Source: Gemmatimonadota bacterium
GTDB lineage: Bacteria; Gemmatimonadota; Gemmatimonadetes; Gemmatimonadales; Gemmatimonadaceae
Direction: 5' to 3'
Length of the DNA: 64,000 nt
Assembly (NCBI GenBank): GCA_016714015.1
Contig: JADJNZ010000007.1
Span: 248,001-312,000, forward strand
Below the pieces are notes generated by a model. It saw nothing but the letters and a program-made list of their open reading frames with translations. It was not told where the DNA came from and made no database searches. The position numbers were made by a program, and so were the translations under genes. This document shows positions 37,506 to 46,046 of this stretch, in pieces (position 1 is the first letter of the stretch; each line of letters starts with the position of its first letter).

Positions 37506-39011
37506 TCATGGGCGACGCAGCTCCGTGAGCCACGCACCGGACGTCGAGATGCTCCGATCCGGCACGACGCCCGTCGTATTGTGCCCACCCGCTGGCAGTC
37601 GCCCAGACGTCGCGATGAGTGGCATCGACAGCGTCTGTCCCATCGCCGGGCACGCGACCCGTGCAAGGATCGTCGACTGGTAGTCGATGCTCCCGCCGGT
37701 CGGCGCACCGACGATCGGCGCGCGTCCCATGCGCCGGGCCCAGAGCACGACCTGCTCGGCCGCCGAGACCGTCGCGCCGTCCGTGAGGACGAACACGTGC
37801 TGGTCCTCACGCGGGCGCCTCCGCGGCCGCGGCGGAAGTCGCTCGCGCGCGGTCGGGTCGAACGGGATGAGCTCCCCCGGATGGGCGCGCAGTCGATCGA
37901 CGAGCCCTTTCGGCGTCCAGCCCATGCGCTCCCACGCGGCGATCATCGTGGGCGAACTGCGCACGAGCGCTTCTGCCGGCCTCGTCGCGTCGGCCTGGTC
38001 GGTCGGGAGACGGTCGCTCCAGAGGAAAGGGAGCAACGGCGCCACCTGTCCCGAGCTCCCACCCTCGTTGCCGCGCAGGTCGACCACGAGGCGCTGTCGG
38101 GTGCGAAGACGATCCCATGCGGCATCGATGGCCGCGGCGAGTACGCCGCCGTAGGCCGGATCGAACGTCACGACGGAGATCACCGCCGTGGAGTCGTCCG
38201 GGAAATCGATCACTGGCCGCCGTGGGTCGAGCGTGTCGATGAACGCGAGCGCCTCGGAGGGATCGACGCGGCCCCAGAGCATCGGTGCCATCCGGAGGAG
38301 CGCGCCGCGCGAGAGCTCCACCGGCGACGTCCGCGGCAGGAACGTGTCGTCCCACACCGTGGCGACCCACTTGCCGTCGTCGTCGCGGACGAACTCGGCG
38401 CGTACCTGTCCTGGCACCCAGGGCCCGCTGTCGACCGCGACCACCACGCCCGTCGCACGATCGCGCGCATCGCCCTTTGCGATCACGGCGATGCGGTACC
38501 CCGGCCCGCGCCAGATGCCTTCGACGGGCGCGAGGACGATGCCGCGCGCGCGTCGGGCGATCAGTGAATCGCGCACGGCGCGCTCGTTCCACGGGTCGCT
38601 CGCCGAGATCGGGTGCCGCGGTCGGGCATCGCGCCGAGCCGTCAGTCCCGCGGAGTCGGCCGCGGGCCGATCGAGGATCAGGAGGTGTCCGTCATGGAAG
38701 AAGCGGACGAGTCGTCGCAGGAGCGCCGAACAGGTGCCGGCGTGAGCACCGGCGGCCAACGGTCGCAGTGAATCGACGTGCGCGCGCCACGCGATGGCGC
38801 GGTCGCCGCGGACCTCGAGCGGGAAGGCGACATAGTCCGCTTCGATCCGTTCGACGGTCCCCAAGAGGATGGCGGCACAGTCACAGGGTGGGGCAGGGCG
38901 GGAGGTCTGCGCGAGGAGGGGCACCGCGACGACGGCGGCGAGGAGTCCGGAGGCGATCGCGGCGGCGACTGCGCGTCGGCGAATGGTCGAACGAGAGCAT
39001 GAGATGGGCAT
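37506..39011 (-). CDS. Exported S41 family peptidase
   Basis: This 501-residue protein has a signal peptide or membrane anchor (about 11-34, PLLAQ). The S41 core shows RLVVDLRGNEGGSSGQ (about 307-322) and nucleophile Ser416 in TDGATVSAAEQ. An Arg/Pro-rich insert (395-403) precedes the catalytic segment. Such peptidases cut exported proteins near C-termini; no PDZ domain is evident. It is upstream of the S41-DUF2911 gene on the same strand with a gap of about 105 bases, and divergent from the sigma factor gene. Confidence 0.83.
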   Translation of the reverse strand: MPISCSRSTIRRRAVAAAIASGLLAAVVAVPLLAQTSRPAPPCDCAAILLGTVERIEADYVAFPLEVRGDRAIAWRAHVDSLRPLAAGAHAGTCSALLRRLVRFFHDGHLLILDRPAADSAGLTARRDARPRHPISASDPWNERAVRDSLIARRARGIVLAPVEGIWRGPGYRIAVIAKGDARDRATGVVVAVDSGPWVPGQVRAEFVRDDDGKWVATVWDDTFLPRTSPVELSRGALLRMAPMLWGRVDPSEALAFIDTLDPRRPVIDFPDDSTAVISVVTFDPAYGGVLAAAIDAAWDRLRTRQRLVVDLRGNEGGSSGQVAPLLPFLWSDRLPTDQADATRPAEALVRSSPTMIAAWERMGWTPKGLVDRLRAHPGELIPFDPTARERLPPRPRRRPREDQHVFVLTDGATVSAAEQVVLWARRMGRAPIVGAPTGGSIDYQSTILARVACPAMGQTLSMPLIATSGRLPAGGHNTTGVVPDRSISTSGAWLTELRRP

Positions 39012-39097
39012 GCTGACTTCACACCCGTCGCCCCTCGTCCGCTTACCGGCGTGTCCGCGTAAGCGTCTCCGGCCCCGCCGGTGTGATAGGATTCATG

Positions 39098-39628
39098 ATG
39101 CCCTCCGTCGCCCCCTCGAACGACGCCGAGTCGTTCGAACGCCTCTACCGCGCCCACCGGGAGCAGGTCTTCGCGACCTGTTTCCGGCTCTGCGGCGACC
39201 GCGTGAAGGCAGGCGAATGGATGCAGGACGTGTTCGTGCGGATCTGGGAACAATGGGGGGCGCTTGACGACCCGCAGGATGCGGGCGGCTGGGTGCACCG
39301 GGTGACGCTCCACACGGTCTTCAACGTGAAGCGCTCGGACCGGCGCCGGTTGGCGCGCGTCGCGCTCGCGGACGATCTCGCCTCGGCGCTCCCTGAACCG
39401 TCGTCGGGGGGCGTCTCACCGTTCGCGACGCCGGCACCGATGCGTCGCATCGCGCTCGACCGGGCGATGGAGACGCTGACGGGGCGCGCGCGCGAGGTCT
39501 TCGTGCTGCACGACGTCGAGGGGCACTCGACGGACGATGTCGCCCATCTGCTCGGCATGGCACAGAGCACGGTCCGCGTGCAGCTGGCGCGCGCTCGCGC
39601 GCGGCTGCGGGAGGCGCTCTCGGCATGA
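39098..39628 (+). CDS. ECF-type RNA polymerase sigma factor
   Basis: This 176-residue sigma-70 factor has only regions 2 and 4. Region 2 (about 10-75) includes FERLYRAHREQVFATCFRLC and MQDVFVRIWEQWG. Region 4 (about 120-172) includes AREVFVLHDVEGHSTDDVAH and the helix-turn-helix GMAQSTVRVQLARARARL. ATG 39098 was chosen for the AGGA six bases upstream; ATG 39095 is possible. It overlaps the next small membrane gene (ATGA), a usual sigma/anti-sigma layout. It may read the promoters of nearby exported-protein genes (inference). Confidence 0.92.
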   Translation: MPSVAPSNDAESFERLYRAHREQVFATCFRLCGDRVKAGEWMQDVFVRIWEQWGALDDPQDAGGWVHRVTLHTVFNVKRSDRRRLARVALADDLASALPEPSSGGVSPFATPAPMRRIALDRAMETLTGRAREVFVLHDVEGHSTDDVAHLLGMAQSTVRVQLARARARLREALSA

Positions 39629-39936
39629 GTCACGATCACGACGCCCTCGAGGACCGCGAGTTGCGGGAGGCCGCGGCGCTCGAGCGGCGACGGACCTACG
39701 GGGCGCCCGAGCTCTGGCCGCAGATCGCGGCGCGCACCGTCCATCGGGAGGCGGTGCGTCGGGAGGTGCTGCGGTCATTGCGCCGGCCGCTCATGCTCTG
39801 GCTGCTCGTCGCATTCGGGCTCGGCGTCGTCGCCACGGAGGCGGTGCGGGCGCTCACTGCGCGCACAGCGTCGGCGTCGGCGGTGATCCCGCGCGGGGAT
39901 CTCCGTTCGCTGGAGGAGCTCCGGCGGGTTCGGTGA
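39625..39936 (+). CDS. Small single-pass membrane protein, putative anti-sigma partner
   Basis: This 103-residue protein has a charged N-terminal cytoplasmic part (1-52), one TM helix (about 56-75, PLMLWLLVAFGLGVVATEAV) and a short outer tail. It overlaps the ECF sigma gene by four bases. Position and topology suggest an anti-sigma factor, but no zinc-type (HxxxCxxC) anti-sigma motif is present and the inner domain is short, so it may work differently. The last 83 bases overlap the convergent DUF1579-like gene. Confidence 0.7.
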   Translation: MSHDHDALEDRELREAAALERRRTYGAPELWPQIAARTVHREAVRREVLRSLRRPLMLWLLVAFGLGVVATEAVRALTARTASASAVIPRGDLRSLEELRRVR

Positions 39937-40420
39937 CCCGGATCATCTCTGACGTCGGATTCTGCCGCCAGGTCGCGCCGCCGTCCGTGGAGTGCGCGAA
40001 GAGCCACAGCATCCCGCTGTCGGTCGGCGTGAGCGTCACGCGCCAGAACTGCGGGTTCCGCAGGACGAGTGCCCCGCTCGCGTCGAAGTCGCCGTCGTAG
40101 ATGTCCACGGCACCGGAGCCGGCGTCGAGGAGGCTCATCCGGTAGCGCTGCGCCGTCGAGTCGAATCCGACGGTCACGCGGAACGGGACTCGGAAGGTCT
40201 CCTCGAGCTCGAGGTACTTGCCGCCGAGGATCGGCCGCCAGCGCCAGATGGACATGGCGGTATCCCCGGGGGTGCCGGAGGAGACGCGATAGCTCCCTTC
40301 GAAGACGCGGAGTCGTTCTCGTGCTGCTGCCGGGCTACGCGGAACACCGGCCCCTTGGGCGGCAACCACCGGCACGAGTGCGAATGACAAGACGACCAGG
40401 GAGAACCCGAGAGTGCGCAT
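39854..40420 (-). CDS. Exported DUF1579-like protein
   Basis: This 188-residue protein has a signal peptide (about 1-22, PVVAAQ) and a beta-barrel-like domain with FEGSYRVSSG, ILGGKYLELEETFRV and GGATWRQNPTSEMIR. It resembles the C-terminal domain of the protein encoded just upstream (40442-41908), so the two are probably paralogous copies. The gap between them is 21 bases, implying one transcript. Role unknown. The C-terminal part is Pro/Ala-rich and overlaps the sigma-operon end. Confidence 0.72.
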   Translation of the reverse strand: MRTLGFSLVVLSFALVPVVAAQGAGVPRSPAAARERLRVFEGSYRVSSGTPGDTAMSIWRWRPILGGKYLELEETFRVPFRVTVGFDSTAQRYRMSLLDAGSGAVDIYDGDFDASGALVLRNPQFWRVTLTPTDSGMLWLFAHSTDGGATWRQNPTSEMIRVTEPAGAPPANGDPRAGSPPTPTLCAQ

Positions 40421-40441
40421 CGACGTGGCTCCGAGAGAGGA

Positions 40442-41908
40442 TCAGGGCAGGAGACGGCGCGTCGCGACGTATCGCGTTGACTCGACCCACGTCCGGCCTC
40501 CATCGATCGAATCCTTCACCTCGAGATGGAAGAGTCCTCCCGCCGCCGGCGCGAATCGGAGTCGCGTATGGACGCGAGCGCCGTTCGCGTTCTTGTAGAA
40601 CGTGTTCGTGCGGACGTTGTCGACCGTCAACGCCCCGTCCTCGCCGAACCCACCTTCGAAGATGTCGAGCAGCCCGGAGACATCATCAAGTGCCGAGACC
40701 CGGTAGCGCTGTTGCGCCACATCGTAGGCGAGCGTGAGCACGAATCGATACCCCGGTGCGGTCATTCGCCCCTCGAGCGCCGCGCCCCCGAGGACCGGTC
40801 CGAACTCCGATTCGATGTCGATCGCGCGCGCCGTCGACGGCGCGCCCGAGTCCGCCGGGAACTGGGTGCCGCTCCACCGCCCGAGGAGGAAGCGCAGAGG
40901 GCGCACCCCGGCGCGGACACGCTCGTGGATGGGCGGCACTCGGATGGGGACCGAGTCCGCGCGGAGCTCGGCGACGATCCCCATGGCGTTCATCTGGGCG
41001 ATGGCGGCCGGACCCATCCCATACGCATACCGCATCCTGATGTGCCCCGCGTACGTCCGAGTGAGCCGACGCATCGCTTCGTCCGACAAGCCGCCGCTCG
41101 GCGTGCGTGACGCCGAGTCCGCGAGCTCCGCGGCAGCCGACAGTCGCAAGAACCGCAGCTGTTCGAGATTCTCCTCGACGACGGTCCGGAGCGGCATCGG
41201 CGCGAAGTGTCCGGAGTAGGCGAGCTGCACGTTCGGGAAGTCGGTGCGTAGCGCACCGAGCGCGAGCATGGCGAGGCGCGAGTGCTGCTCGCCGATGTAG
41301 TATGCCCCGCCGGCCACGGTGAGGTCGCCCGTGAAGAGGGCATTGAGCTCGTGCAGGTGGATCACGCTGTTGTTCTCCGCCTCCGCGGGCCCGTAGTCGC
41401 GGATCGTGAACGTGAGCCCCGCGAGCGAGAGCGTGGTGCCGGACGGCACGATCCGGTCGGGGTGGTGCAGCGTCCGTTCGTACTCGGCGCCGAGTGCGGT
41501 GAGCCATCCACCCGGACCGAGCGCCCCGTCGTGTACCCCCCGCATCGCGTCGCGGGTCTGCTGGGTCGCGATGATGACTGCGTCAGGGTAGGCCGCCTTG
41601 AGCTGGGCGATCCCGCCGAAATGGTCCGCATGCGGATGCGTGATGAAGACCGCCGTGAGCGGCTTGCCCGTCGAGCGCATCGCCGCGATCAGCTTCTCGA
41701 CGTCGCTCCGCAGGCACATCGCGTCGATGAGGACCAGTCCATCCTTCGACTCCACCCACCAGGCGTTCGTGTAGTACGAACGCGCATCGCCTGTGGCGAC
41801 GTGGATCCATGCCGGCGGTGCCGCCGCCGGCTGCGCGGCGAGCGGCCGCGTGGCGAGCAGCAGGAGGGACGACGTGAGCAGTATGCGGCGGGCGATGGGG
41901 GGGCGCAT
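40442..41908 (-). CDS. Exported metallo-beta-lactamase-fold hydrolase with DUF1579-like tail
   Basis: This 488-residue protein has a signal peptide (about 1-25, RPLAAQ). The MBL domain (about 30-250) carries THPHADHFGG (HxHxDH), a later HELNALFTGD and a GHFAPM segment, so a dinuclear metal site is expected. A helical spacer (about 260-330) leads to a C-terminal DUF1579-like beta domain (about 345-488, FLLGRWSGTQFP, GPVLGGAALEG, GGRTWVESTRYV). The MBL sort resembles subclass B3-like or quorum-lactonase-like enzymes, but the substrate is unknown. The same C-terminal domain is the next gene. Confidence 0.85.
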   Translation of the reverse strand: MRPPIARRILLTSSLLLLATRPLAAQPAAAPPAWIHVATGDARSYYTNAWWVESKDGLVLIDAMCLRSDVEKLIAAMRSTGKPLTAVFITHPHADHFGGIAQLKAAYPDAVIIATQQTRDAMRGVHDGALGPGGWLTALGAEYERTLHHPDRIVPSGTTLSLAGLTFTIRDYGPAEAENNSVIHLHELNALFTGDLTVAGGAYYIGEQHSRLAMLALGALRTDFPNVQLAYSGHFAPMPLRTVVEENLEQLRFLRLSAAAELADSASRTPSGGLSDEAMRRLTRTYAGHIRMRYAYGMGPAAIAQMNAMGIVAELRADSVPIRVPPIHERVRAGVRPLRFLLGRWSGTQFPADSGAPSTARAIDIESEFGPVLGGAALEGRMTAPGYRFVLTLAYDVAQQRYRVSALDDVSGLLDIFEGGFGEDGALTVDNVRTNTFYKNANGARVHTRLRFAPAAGGLFHLEVKDSIDGGRTWVESTRYVATRRLLP

Positions 41909-42021
41909 CAGGTGGACTCCGGTCGGAGGACGGCGGACCTTACGACATCCAGAGGCAGCGGAGGGCGGCGAGGTGCTGACTCGCCGCTCCGGTGGGACGG
42001 CATCCCCGGGCGTGAGGCCCA

Positions 42022-44460
42022 CTACTCGCGGCGAAGCGCGATCGCCGGGTCGATCGCCGAGGCCCGCCGTGCCGGGAGGACCGTCGCGACGAGGGCGACG
42101 GTGAGCAGGAGCACGGCGACGGACGCGCACGTCATCGCCAGATTCCCCCCGGCGCCGAGGAGCAGGTGCCGGAGGAGCGACGCCCCAACGGTCGCCGCGA
42201 GGATGCCCGCGATCGTGCCGATTGCGACGAGCGTGACGCCCTCGCGCACCAGGGAGCCCACGACCTGCCTCGGTGAGGCGCCGATGGCCATCCGGATCCC
42301 GATCTCGCGCGTCCGCTGCGACACGGCGTGGGCCATCACGCCGTACAGCCCGATGGCCGCGAGCAGGAGGCCGATGCCACCGAACGCACCGAAGGCCATC
42401 GCCGACATCCGGGCGGGCAGCAGCACGTAGCCGAGATGCTCATCCATGCTGTGAGGCCCCGCGAGCGGCAGGTTCGGGTCGAGCGCGGCGACCTCGCGGC
42501 GGATCAGTCCCCTCACCTCGTCCGGCAGGCCACGCGTGCGGACGACGAGGTTCATCGCGGCGCGCCACTGCTGCGCCTGGGGTAGCCAAAGGTAGGCGGT
42601 CGGATCCTCACCGAGGCTGCGGTACTTCCCCGTGGGGACGATCCCGATGATGGTGCGCTCGCGGTCGTCGAATCGGACCACCTTGCCCAGCCCGTCCTCT
42701 CCGGGCCAGAACCGATCCACGAAGCGTTGGTTCACGATGATCACCGCGGCCGCCGACGAATCGTCGCGGGCACCGAAGTCTCGCCCTCGCACGGGCGTGC
42801 CCATCGTCTCGAAGTAGCCGGGAGTGGTCCCGGAGAAGAAGATCGACATCGATTCCTCCGGTCTCCGCGCGCGACCCGGGATCTCCACGTCGTCCTCGCT
42901 GCTTCCGATGCCGAGCGGCGGATCGGCGACGAAGGCAGCCGACACGACCATCGGGGAGGCCTGCAGGCGCCCCAGCAGAGCGCCCTGGAACTGCTCGGTC
43001 GCCGCACGCGAGTAGCCCTGGAGCGAGGGGTCGACACCCGCGAGCAGCAGACCGTCACTGACGAAGCCCTTCTCGACCGCGGTCGCGCGCTCGAGGTTCG
43101 CGAGGAAGAGTCCGGCGCCGGTGAGGAGGATCATCGAGAGGGCTGCTTGCAGGACGACGAGGGCGCGTCGCGCCCGCGAGCGGACGCCTCCCGCTGCCGC
43201 CTCCCCCTTGAGCGCCGAGACGACGGAAGGACGCGTGGACTGAAGGGCGGGCCAGAGGCCGAAGATCAGCGCGGTGACCACGGTGATCAGCGCGGTGATG
43301 GCGAGGACCGGCGCGCTCAACCGGAGGTCGGGCCGGACGGCCACGCTGATGGGCAGCGAGATCCGGTTGACGAGTCCGATCGCCATCGAAGCCAGGAACA
43401 GGCCCGCGCCCGCCGCCGCGGCCGCATAGACGAGGCTCTCGACGAGCAGCTGTCGAACGAGCGCCCCTCTGCCCGCGCCGAGCGCGAGGCGTGTGGCCAT
43501 CTCGCATGCCCGGTCGTTCGCGCGCGCAAGGAAGAGACTCGCGACATTGCTGCACGCGAGGAGCAGGAGCAGGCCGACGACGACGGCGATGACGCCGAAG
43601 ATGCCGATCTGCGCGGTACGGATGCCCGGCGTGATGCCCGCCGCCTCCGCCGCGATCGCCTGGATCCCGCGATCGCGATACTCGTCGGGACGCTCCGCGA
43701 GTTGCTCGGCCGCGAGTGCGTCGAGGCGGGCGACGGCCTGCGCGAGGGAGGCGCCGGGCCGTCGACGCGCCACCACGTCGAGGAAGTTCACCTCCCACTC
43801 CGTGGGCGATCCGGCGAGGGTCGGCCAGACGTACGGCAGCTGCGTGAGCGGGATCCAGAAGGCAGGTTCGAGGATCGGCAGGAGCCCCCGGAACCCCGGA
43901 GGCGCGATGCCGACGATCGTCACGCGCTGGCCATTGACCGGCACCGCCCGGCCGATGACCGAGGGATCGGCGCCGAACGCCTCGCGCCAGAACCCGTCGC
44001 TCAGGACGATCACCGGGTGCGCCCGCCACCCCTCGTCCTCGTCCGGAAGGAAGTAGCGCCCCTGCGCGGGCGGTACGCCGAGCAGCGAGAAATAGTTCGC
44101 CGAGACGACCTGCCCCAGCACCGTGCGCGGAGCATCCCTGGTCGTGATGCTCATCGTGCGCCAGGCCGTGGCGGCGACGTCGACGAAGACGTCCCCTGTG
44201 CGCTCCCGCACGGCGAGGTAGTGCCGCACGGAGTTGGAGCCCCAATCCTGTCCGGGGGCCGACCGATAGATCCGCACGAGGTCGTTCGCGTCGCCGATCC
44301 CCGGAGGCGGGCGCAAGAGCGTCGCCTCGAGCGCGGAGTAGACGGTGGTGTTCAGTCCGATCGCCAGCCCGAGCGTGAGCACGACGATGACGGTGAACGC
44401 GGGCTGCTTCACGAAGAGGCGACCGGCGACCCTCAGGTCGCGGGCGAGGAGGAAGGCCAT
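42022..44460 (-). CDS. ADOP-family duplicated ABC transporter permease
   Basis: This 812-residue protein has the duplicated MacB/FtsX permease plan: TM1 (about 20-42, FTVIVVLTLGLAIGLNTTV), a large periplasmic MacB-PCD-like domain (to about 260), three TMs, a second TM and periplasmic domain, and three final TMs with the GYVLLPARMSAMAFGAFGG and REIGIRMAIGASPRQVV signatures. ADOP proteins usually lack an adjacent ATPase, as here, and their cargo is unknown. It is divergent from the S41 gene at 44628. A second ADOP module is fused to a kinase at 54676-58026. Confidence 0.92.
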   Translation of the reverse strand: MAFLLARDLRVAGRLFVKQPAFTVIVVLTLGLAIGLNTTVYSALEATLLRPPPGIGDANDLVRIYRSAPGQDWGSNSVRHYLAVRERTGDVFVDVAATAWRTMSITTRDAPRTVLGQVVSANYFSLLGVPPAQGRYFLPDEDEGWRAHPVIVLSDGFWREAFGADPSVIGRAVPVNGQRVTIVGIAPPGFRGLLPILEPAFWIPLTQLPYVWPTLAGSPTEWEVNFLDVVARRRPGASLAQAVARLDALAAEQLAERPDEYRDRGIQAIAAEAAGITPGIRTAQIGIFGVIAVVVGLLLLLACSNVASLFLARANDRACEMATRLALGAGRGALVRQLLVESLVYAAAAAGAGLFLASMAIGLVNRISLPISVAVRPDLRLSAPVLAITALITVVTALIFGLWPALQSTRPSVVSALKGEAAAGGVRSRARRALVVLQAALSMILLTGAGLFLANLERATAVEKGFVSDGLLLAGVDPSLQGYSRAATEQFQGALLGRLQASPMVVSAAFVADPPLGIGSSEDDVEIPGRARRPEESMSIFFSGTTPGYFETMGTPVRGRDFGARDDSSAAAVIIVNQRFVDRFWPGEDGLGKVVRFDDRERTIIGIVPTGKYRSLGEDPTAYLWLPQAQQWRAAMNLVVRTRGLPDEVRGLIRREVAALDPNLPLAGPHSMDEHLGYVLLPARMSAMAFGAFGGIGLLLAAIGLYGVMAHAVSQRTREIGIRMAIGASPRQVVGSLVREGVTLVAIGTIAGILAATVGASLLRHLLLGAGGNLAMTCASVAVLLLTVALVATVLPARRASAIDPAIALRRE

Positions 44461-44563
44461 GGAACTGTGACGGGTGTAAGGGACGAGCGACTGCGGCGTC
44501 GGGCGATGCTCCCATCGATACGCCGTGTGGTGACCGCGGTGACGGTCCTCGTCCCATCGAGCC

Positions 44564-44577
44564 GGGGATTCATCCCC
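44564..44577 (+). promoter_or_regulatory. GGGGATTCATCCCC motif (site 2)
   Basis: A near-palindrome in the divergent region between the ADOP permease and an S41 peptidase. The core GATTCATCCC (44567-44576) ends 51 bases before the S41 start, similar to the spacing at the kinase-permease gene (52 bases) and the S41-DUF2911 gene (43 bases). Confidence 0.4.
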
Positions 44578-44627
44578 TCGCGTCCCGCGGGGTGAAGCCG
44601 CGCGCCGCGCGCGGCGTACGAAGCGGC

Positions 44628-45674
44628 ATGACCAGACTCCCTCATCCCGCCCTAGCGAGTGCCGTCCTCCTCGCGCTCTTCCTTCCGTTCACGCTCGAGG
44701 CGCAGCAGGACTCCCTGGCCGAGTTGCGCGGCGCGGCGACCATGATCGACGCGACCATGCGGACGCACCTGTTCGATCCGCGCGTGCTCGCCACGCCCGA
44801 GGCCGTGCGGCTGTCGGCGCGGGTGGACTCCCTGGCGCGTGCCGCGACGTCGCGCCGCGAGTTCGTGTCGGGATTCAACCGGCTCTGGAGCGGCGGACCC
44901 TTCTCGCACGTCCGCCTGCAGCGCGCCCCGATGCCGGCGCGGATGATGCTGGACATCATCGACACCATGCGGGTGGGTGATGGCGCGACCTCCCTTCGTT
45001 GGGACGGGACGATCGCGATCATGACCGTGAACACGATGATGGGCGCCGACACCCGGGAGCGGATCAGCGTGCTCTATCGTGAGATCGTGGAGCGCAACGC
45101 GACCGGGCTCGTCATCGACCTCCGGCAGAATGAAGGCGGGGCCTTCGCCGTGGTGCCGCTGGTCGGCCACCTCATCGACCGGCCCGTCGAGGGGGGGACC
45201 TTCCTCGGCCGGCGGTGGTTCGCGGCCAATGATCGTGTGCCGACAGCCGCGGAGATCGCGGCGCTCACGCCGTGGACCGGATGGTCGGTGAAGCGATTCT
45301 GGGGGGATGTGGAGGCGTCCGGGATCCTCCGGATCCGGTTCGAACCGATGGCGCCGCACTACGCCGGGCCGGTCGTCGTCCTCACGAGCGGCAAGACGGC
45401 GAGTGCTGCGGAGATGGCGACGGATGCGATGCTGCAGGGCGGACGCGCCGTCACGATGGGTGAGCGCACCGCCGGCCAGATGCTCTCGCAGCGGATGTTC
45501 GATCTCGTGCCGGGGATCCACCTGCTCGTGCCGATCGCGGACTACCACTCGGCGCGGATGGGGCGGATCGAGGGTGCCGGGATCGCACCGAATGTCGTCA
45601 TGCCCGCGGCGGGTGCGCTCGACTCGGCCGTGCAGCGACTCCGTGGCGGGAGCGCGCGGACCGGCGCGCCGTGA
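44628..45674 (+). CDS. Exported S41-type peptidase
   Basis: This 348-residue protein has a signal peptide (about 1-25, TLEAQ). The S41 core shows LVIDLRQNEGGAFAVVPLV (about 161-179), VVVLTSGKTASAAEMATDAM with Ser259 and GERTAGQMLSQ. There is no PDZ domain. Likely periplasmic protease of unknown target. No ribosome site is clear at ATG 44628, so a leaderless or weakly translated message is possible. The stop overlaps the next small gene (GTGA). Confidence 0.85.
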   Translation: MTRLPHPALASAVLLALFLPFTLEAQQDSLAELRGAATMIDATMRTHLFDPRVLATPEAVRLSARVDSLARAATSRREFVSGFNRLWSGGPFSHVRLQRAPMPARMMLDIIDTMRVGDGATSLRWDGTIAIMTVNTMMGADTRERISVLYREIVERNATGLVIDLRQNEGGAFAVVPLVGHLIDRPVEGGTFLGRRWFAANDRVPTAAEIAALTPWTGWSVKRFWGDVEASGILRIRFEPMAPHYAGPVVVLTSGKTASAAEMATDAMLQGGRAVTMGERTAGQMLSQRMFDLVPGIHLLVPIADYHSARMGRIEGAGIAPNVVMPAAGALDSAVQRLRGGSARTGAP

Positions 45675-46009
45675 TCGATCTTGACGGCAGGCGCATGCAC
45701 GTCGCCAGGACGGCCGAGCACGGGGTCGTCGACGCCGAGACGCTCCTCATGTTCCGGCAACGCGGTGTCCGCGTGTGGGCCACGTACGCGGGCGGGCGGA
45801 TCACCCGCGGTCGGCTCGTCGGGAGGTGGATCGGGGACGTGCTCGTCTTCCGGTACGTGCAGGTCGAGTGCGACGCCGGCGTGCACGCGGGGCAGTCGAT
45901 CGCGACGGCAGCCCTCGGGCCGACCGGGAGGATCCGCGTCTTCGAGCGCTTCGAGTGGGCGACGCGCGCTGGGTCCGGCACGAACGTGTTCGAGGAACTG
46001 CCGGGCTGA
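45671..46009 (+). CDS. Small beta-rich protein of a family often mis-named n-acetylglutamate synthase
   Basis: This 112-residue protein starts at GTG 45671, which overlaps the S41 stop. It resembles a family of short cytosolic proteins sometimes named n-acetylglutamate synthase without acetyltransferase features: MIDLDGRRMHVARTAEHGVV, VWATYAGGRITRG, RIRVFERFEWATRAGSG. No GNAT motif is present, so arginine synthesis is unlikely. Role unknown; co-translated with the peptidase. Confidence 0.72.
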   Translation: MIDLDGRRMHVARTAEHGVVDAETLLMFRQRGVRVWATYAGGRITRGRLVGRWIGDVLVFRYVQVECDAGVHAGQSIATAALGPTGRIRVFERFEWATRAGSGTNVFEELPG

Positions 46010-46010
46010 A

Positions 46011-46035
46011 CGCGACGCGCCAACGCGCCGTCGCG
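46011..46035. terminator. Hairpin between convergent genes
   Basis: CGCGACG pairs with CGTCGCG, with inner CGC/GCG pairs and a one-base bulge closing a CAAC loop. It lies two bases after the stop of the small gene and 12 bases before the end of the LytTR regulator gene. A probable terminator for both; no T-run. Confidence 0.55.
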
Positions 46036-46046
46036 GACGGCCGCGC

